From NCBI GenBank assembly GCA_944372275.1, contig CALVYO010000068.1:1-7236 (forward strand): DNA of 7,236 nt, in the 5' to 3' direction. Positions 6,143-7,236 of this stretch are shown here, one piece after another. The notes below the pieces were generated by a model. That model ran no database searches and was not told where the DNA came from. It saw only the letters and a program-made list of their open reading frames with translations. The DNA comes from an uncultured Bacilli bacterium (GTDB lineage Bacteria > Bacillota_I > Bacilli_A > RF39 > UBA660). Positions within the stretch are counted from its first letter, which is position 1, and each line of letters starts with the position of its first letter. The translations under genes and the position numbers were made by a program.

Positions 6143-7129
6143 TTATTTTCTACCCAACCCTATGCTTTTTTTCATTTTTTCATAAAAAACTTTAGAAATT
6201 TCAATATTTTTTAACATACCATGATCTAATATTTCATCAATTTTATCACCGTTTATAATTTCATTATATTTATTTTGTATATCTGATAAAACGTCTACTA
6301 CAACATCTGCAACTTTAGTTTTAAAATTACCATAGTTAGAATCTTTAAATTCACTTTCCACTTCTTTAATACTTTTATTTGTTAAAGAACTATATATATT
6401 TATTAAATTAGAAATACCAGGTTTATTTACAGTATCAAATTTAACAACCATTTCACTATCAGTAGTTGCAGACATTATTTTTTTTCTAACTACATTTAAA
6501 TCATCCAATAATCTTATAACACCTTTTTGATTTTCACTACTTTTACTCATTTTCTTATCAGGATATTGTAAATCCATAATTTTAGTTCCTGTACTTTTAA
6601 TTATAGGTTCTGGAATTTTAAAAGTTTCTCCATACTTCTTATTATATCTAATCGCTATGTCTCTTGCTAATTCAACATGCTGTTTTTGATCTATTCCAAC
6701 AGGAACATAATCTGTATCCATTGCAAGTATATCTGCAGCCATCAATACTGGATAAGTTAATAATCCTGAAGTAAAATTAGCATTTTTTTTAGATTTATCT
6801 TTAAATTGAGTCATTCTAGATAATTCTCCATAATAAGTATTACATTCTAACATCCAACTTATATTTGCAATATAAGGATTATCAGACTGTATATAAATTG
6901 TATTTTTATTAAAGTCTATTCCACACGCCATATATAAAGCAACTAAACTTTTGATATTATTTCTTAACTCAATAGGATCTTGATTTATTGTGATAGCATG
7001 CATATCTGCTATAAATATATATGAATCATATTCCTCTTGAAACTCTATCATTTGTTTTATAGCGCCGATATAATTACCTAAAGTAATTACCCCAGTAGGC
7101 TGTAACCCAGTTAAAACTCTTTTTTTCAT
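6143..7129 (-). CDS. trpS: Tryptophanyl-tRNA synthetase
   Basis: TrpRS is a class Ic aminoacyl-tRNA synthetase that charges tRNA-Trp with tryptophan using ATP, in the cytoplasm and as a homodimer. From ATG 7127-7129 the product has 328 residues, the normal length for the bacterial enzyme. Visible motifs are GLQPTGVITLGNYIGA (8-23, with TLGN as the HIGH-class signature), SRMTQFKDKS (104-113), LLTYPVLMAADIL (123-135, with the tryptophan-binding Asp of MAAD), PVGIDQKQHVELAR (143-156), and KMSKS (193-197). The end, IGLGRK, matches other Gram-positive TrpRS. A GTG at 7142-7144 in the same frame would add five residues; the ATG start agrees better with the family and has AAGTGAG about 10 nt upstream. 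Many Firmicutes control trpS with a T-box leader, but here the leader is too short for one. Confidence 0.97.
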   Translation of the reverse strand: MKKRVLTGLQPTGVITLGNYIGAIKQMIEFQEEYDSYIFIADMHAITINQDPIELRNNIKSLVALYMACGIDFNKNTIYIQSDNPYIANISWMLECNTYYGELSRMTQFKDKSKKNANFTSGLLTYPVLMAADILAMDTDYVPVGIDQKQHVELARDIAIRYNKKYGETFKIPEPIIKSTGTKIMDLQYPDKKMSKSSENQKGVIRLLDDLNVVRKKIMSATTDSEMVVKFDTVNKPGISNLINIYSSLTNKSIKEVESEFKDSNYGNFKTKVADVVVDVLSDIQNKYNEIINGDKIDEILDHGMLKNIEISKVFYEKMKKSIGLGRK

Positions 7130-7151
7130 AATTATCACACTCACTTAAATT

Positions 7152-7160
7152 ATTATAACA
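7152..7160 (-). promoter_or_regulatory. Extended -10 promoter for trpS
   Basis: The minus strand reads TGTTATAAT (TATAAT at 7152-7157) directly after the T run of the upstream gene's terminator. No good -35 is present. A start near 7145 leaves a leader of about 16 nt before the ATG. Confidence 0.62.
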
Positions 7161-7161
7161 T

Positions 7162-7188
7162 AAAAAAAGAATGAAATAAATTTCATTC
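7162..7188 (-). terminator. Rho-independent terminator of the gene upstream of trpS
   Basis: On the minus strand GAATGAAAT (7180-7188) and ATTTCATTC (7169-7177) form a perfect 9-bp inverted repeat with a 2-nt centre; in RNA the stem would be about 8 bp with a 4-nt loop. Seven T (7162-7168) follow. It overlaps the stop codon of the partial gene at the window edge. Confidence 0.85.
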
Positions 7189-7236
7189 GCCAACCATCTT
7201 TGATGGTTGTTTGTTTTTCTTTTGATATAATTTAAT
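7183..7236 (-). CDS. C-terminal tail of an unidentified protein (5' part outside window)
   Basis: One minus-strand frame runs from the window edge for 17 codons to TGA 7183-7185 and reads IKLYQKKNKQPSKMVGE. The stop lies inside a strong terminator, which is the usual end of a low-GC Gram-positive gene. A basic tail like this is common on many proteins and I cannot name it. The short length leaves real doubt. Confidence 0.42.
   Translation of the reverse strand: MKLYQKKNKQPSKMVGE

Noticed and set aside
7191..7231. A plus-strand hairpin with a T-rich tail (7191-7220) and a plus-strand TGATATAAT (7223-7231), suggesting a terminator or divergent gene
   Set aside because: No plus-strand gene is present in the window to use the terminator. 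On the minus strand the same bases fit the end of a coding frame that closes in a strong terminator, so a divergent promoter is less likely.

Overview
The window is very AT-rich, and every gene I can support lies on the minus strand, so it reads right to left. Low GC, AGGAGG-type ribosome binding sites, TGnTATAAT extended -10 promoters and hairpin-plus-T-run terminators point to a low-GC Gram-positive bacterium (Firmicutes or a relative). Tryptophan is encoded by TGG and no reading frame needs TGA as a sense codon, so the standard bacterial code fits, not the mycoplasma code. I cannot name the species.

The right end (about 5626-7236) looks like ordinary chromosome. It holds the tail of an unidentified gene with its terminator, then trpS (tryptophanyl-tRNA synthetase), then tRNA-His(GTG) with its own strong promoter and encoded CCA. 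A small unknown protein of 96 residues follows, behind a terminator hairpin that sits immediately before its ribosome binding site.

The middle (about 2300-5560) looks like a decayed mobile element. It carries a large serine recombinase whose frame is intact except for one TAA codon at position 94, and two small unknown genes in an operon (121 and 175 residues) whose 5' ends share an exact 16-bp word encoding KDLYD. Next come a strong terminator and a small broken gene with a ribosome binding site, no normal start codon and a frameshift. After that is an unusually GC-rich cluster of palindromes that resembles a transfer origin (oriT), although no relaxase is present.

The left end (1-2302) has a 177-residue protein made of two copies of a helix-turn-helix-like module, encoded directly downstream of the palindrome cluster. 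Beyond it is a cytoplasmic Ser/Thr protein kinase. All kinase catalytic motifs are present, followed by at least 270 residues of unrecognised alpha/beta sequence that run off the window.

The likely links are inferred. The recombinase once moved the block, the duplicated HTH protein may bind the palindromes next to it, and the kinase may be accessory cargo or a neighbour. Three genes (kinase, recombinase, 96-residue protein) have a terminator-like hairpin in the leader just before their ribosome binding site. The window contains no rRNA, CRISPR array or insertion-sequence transposase.
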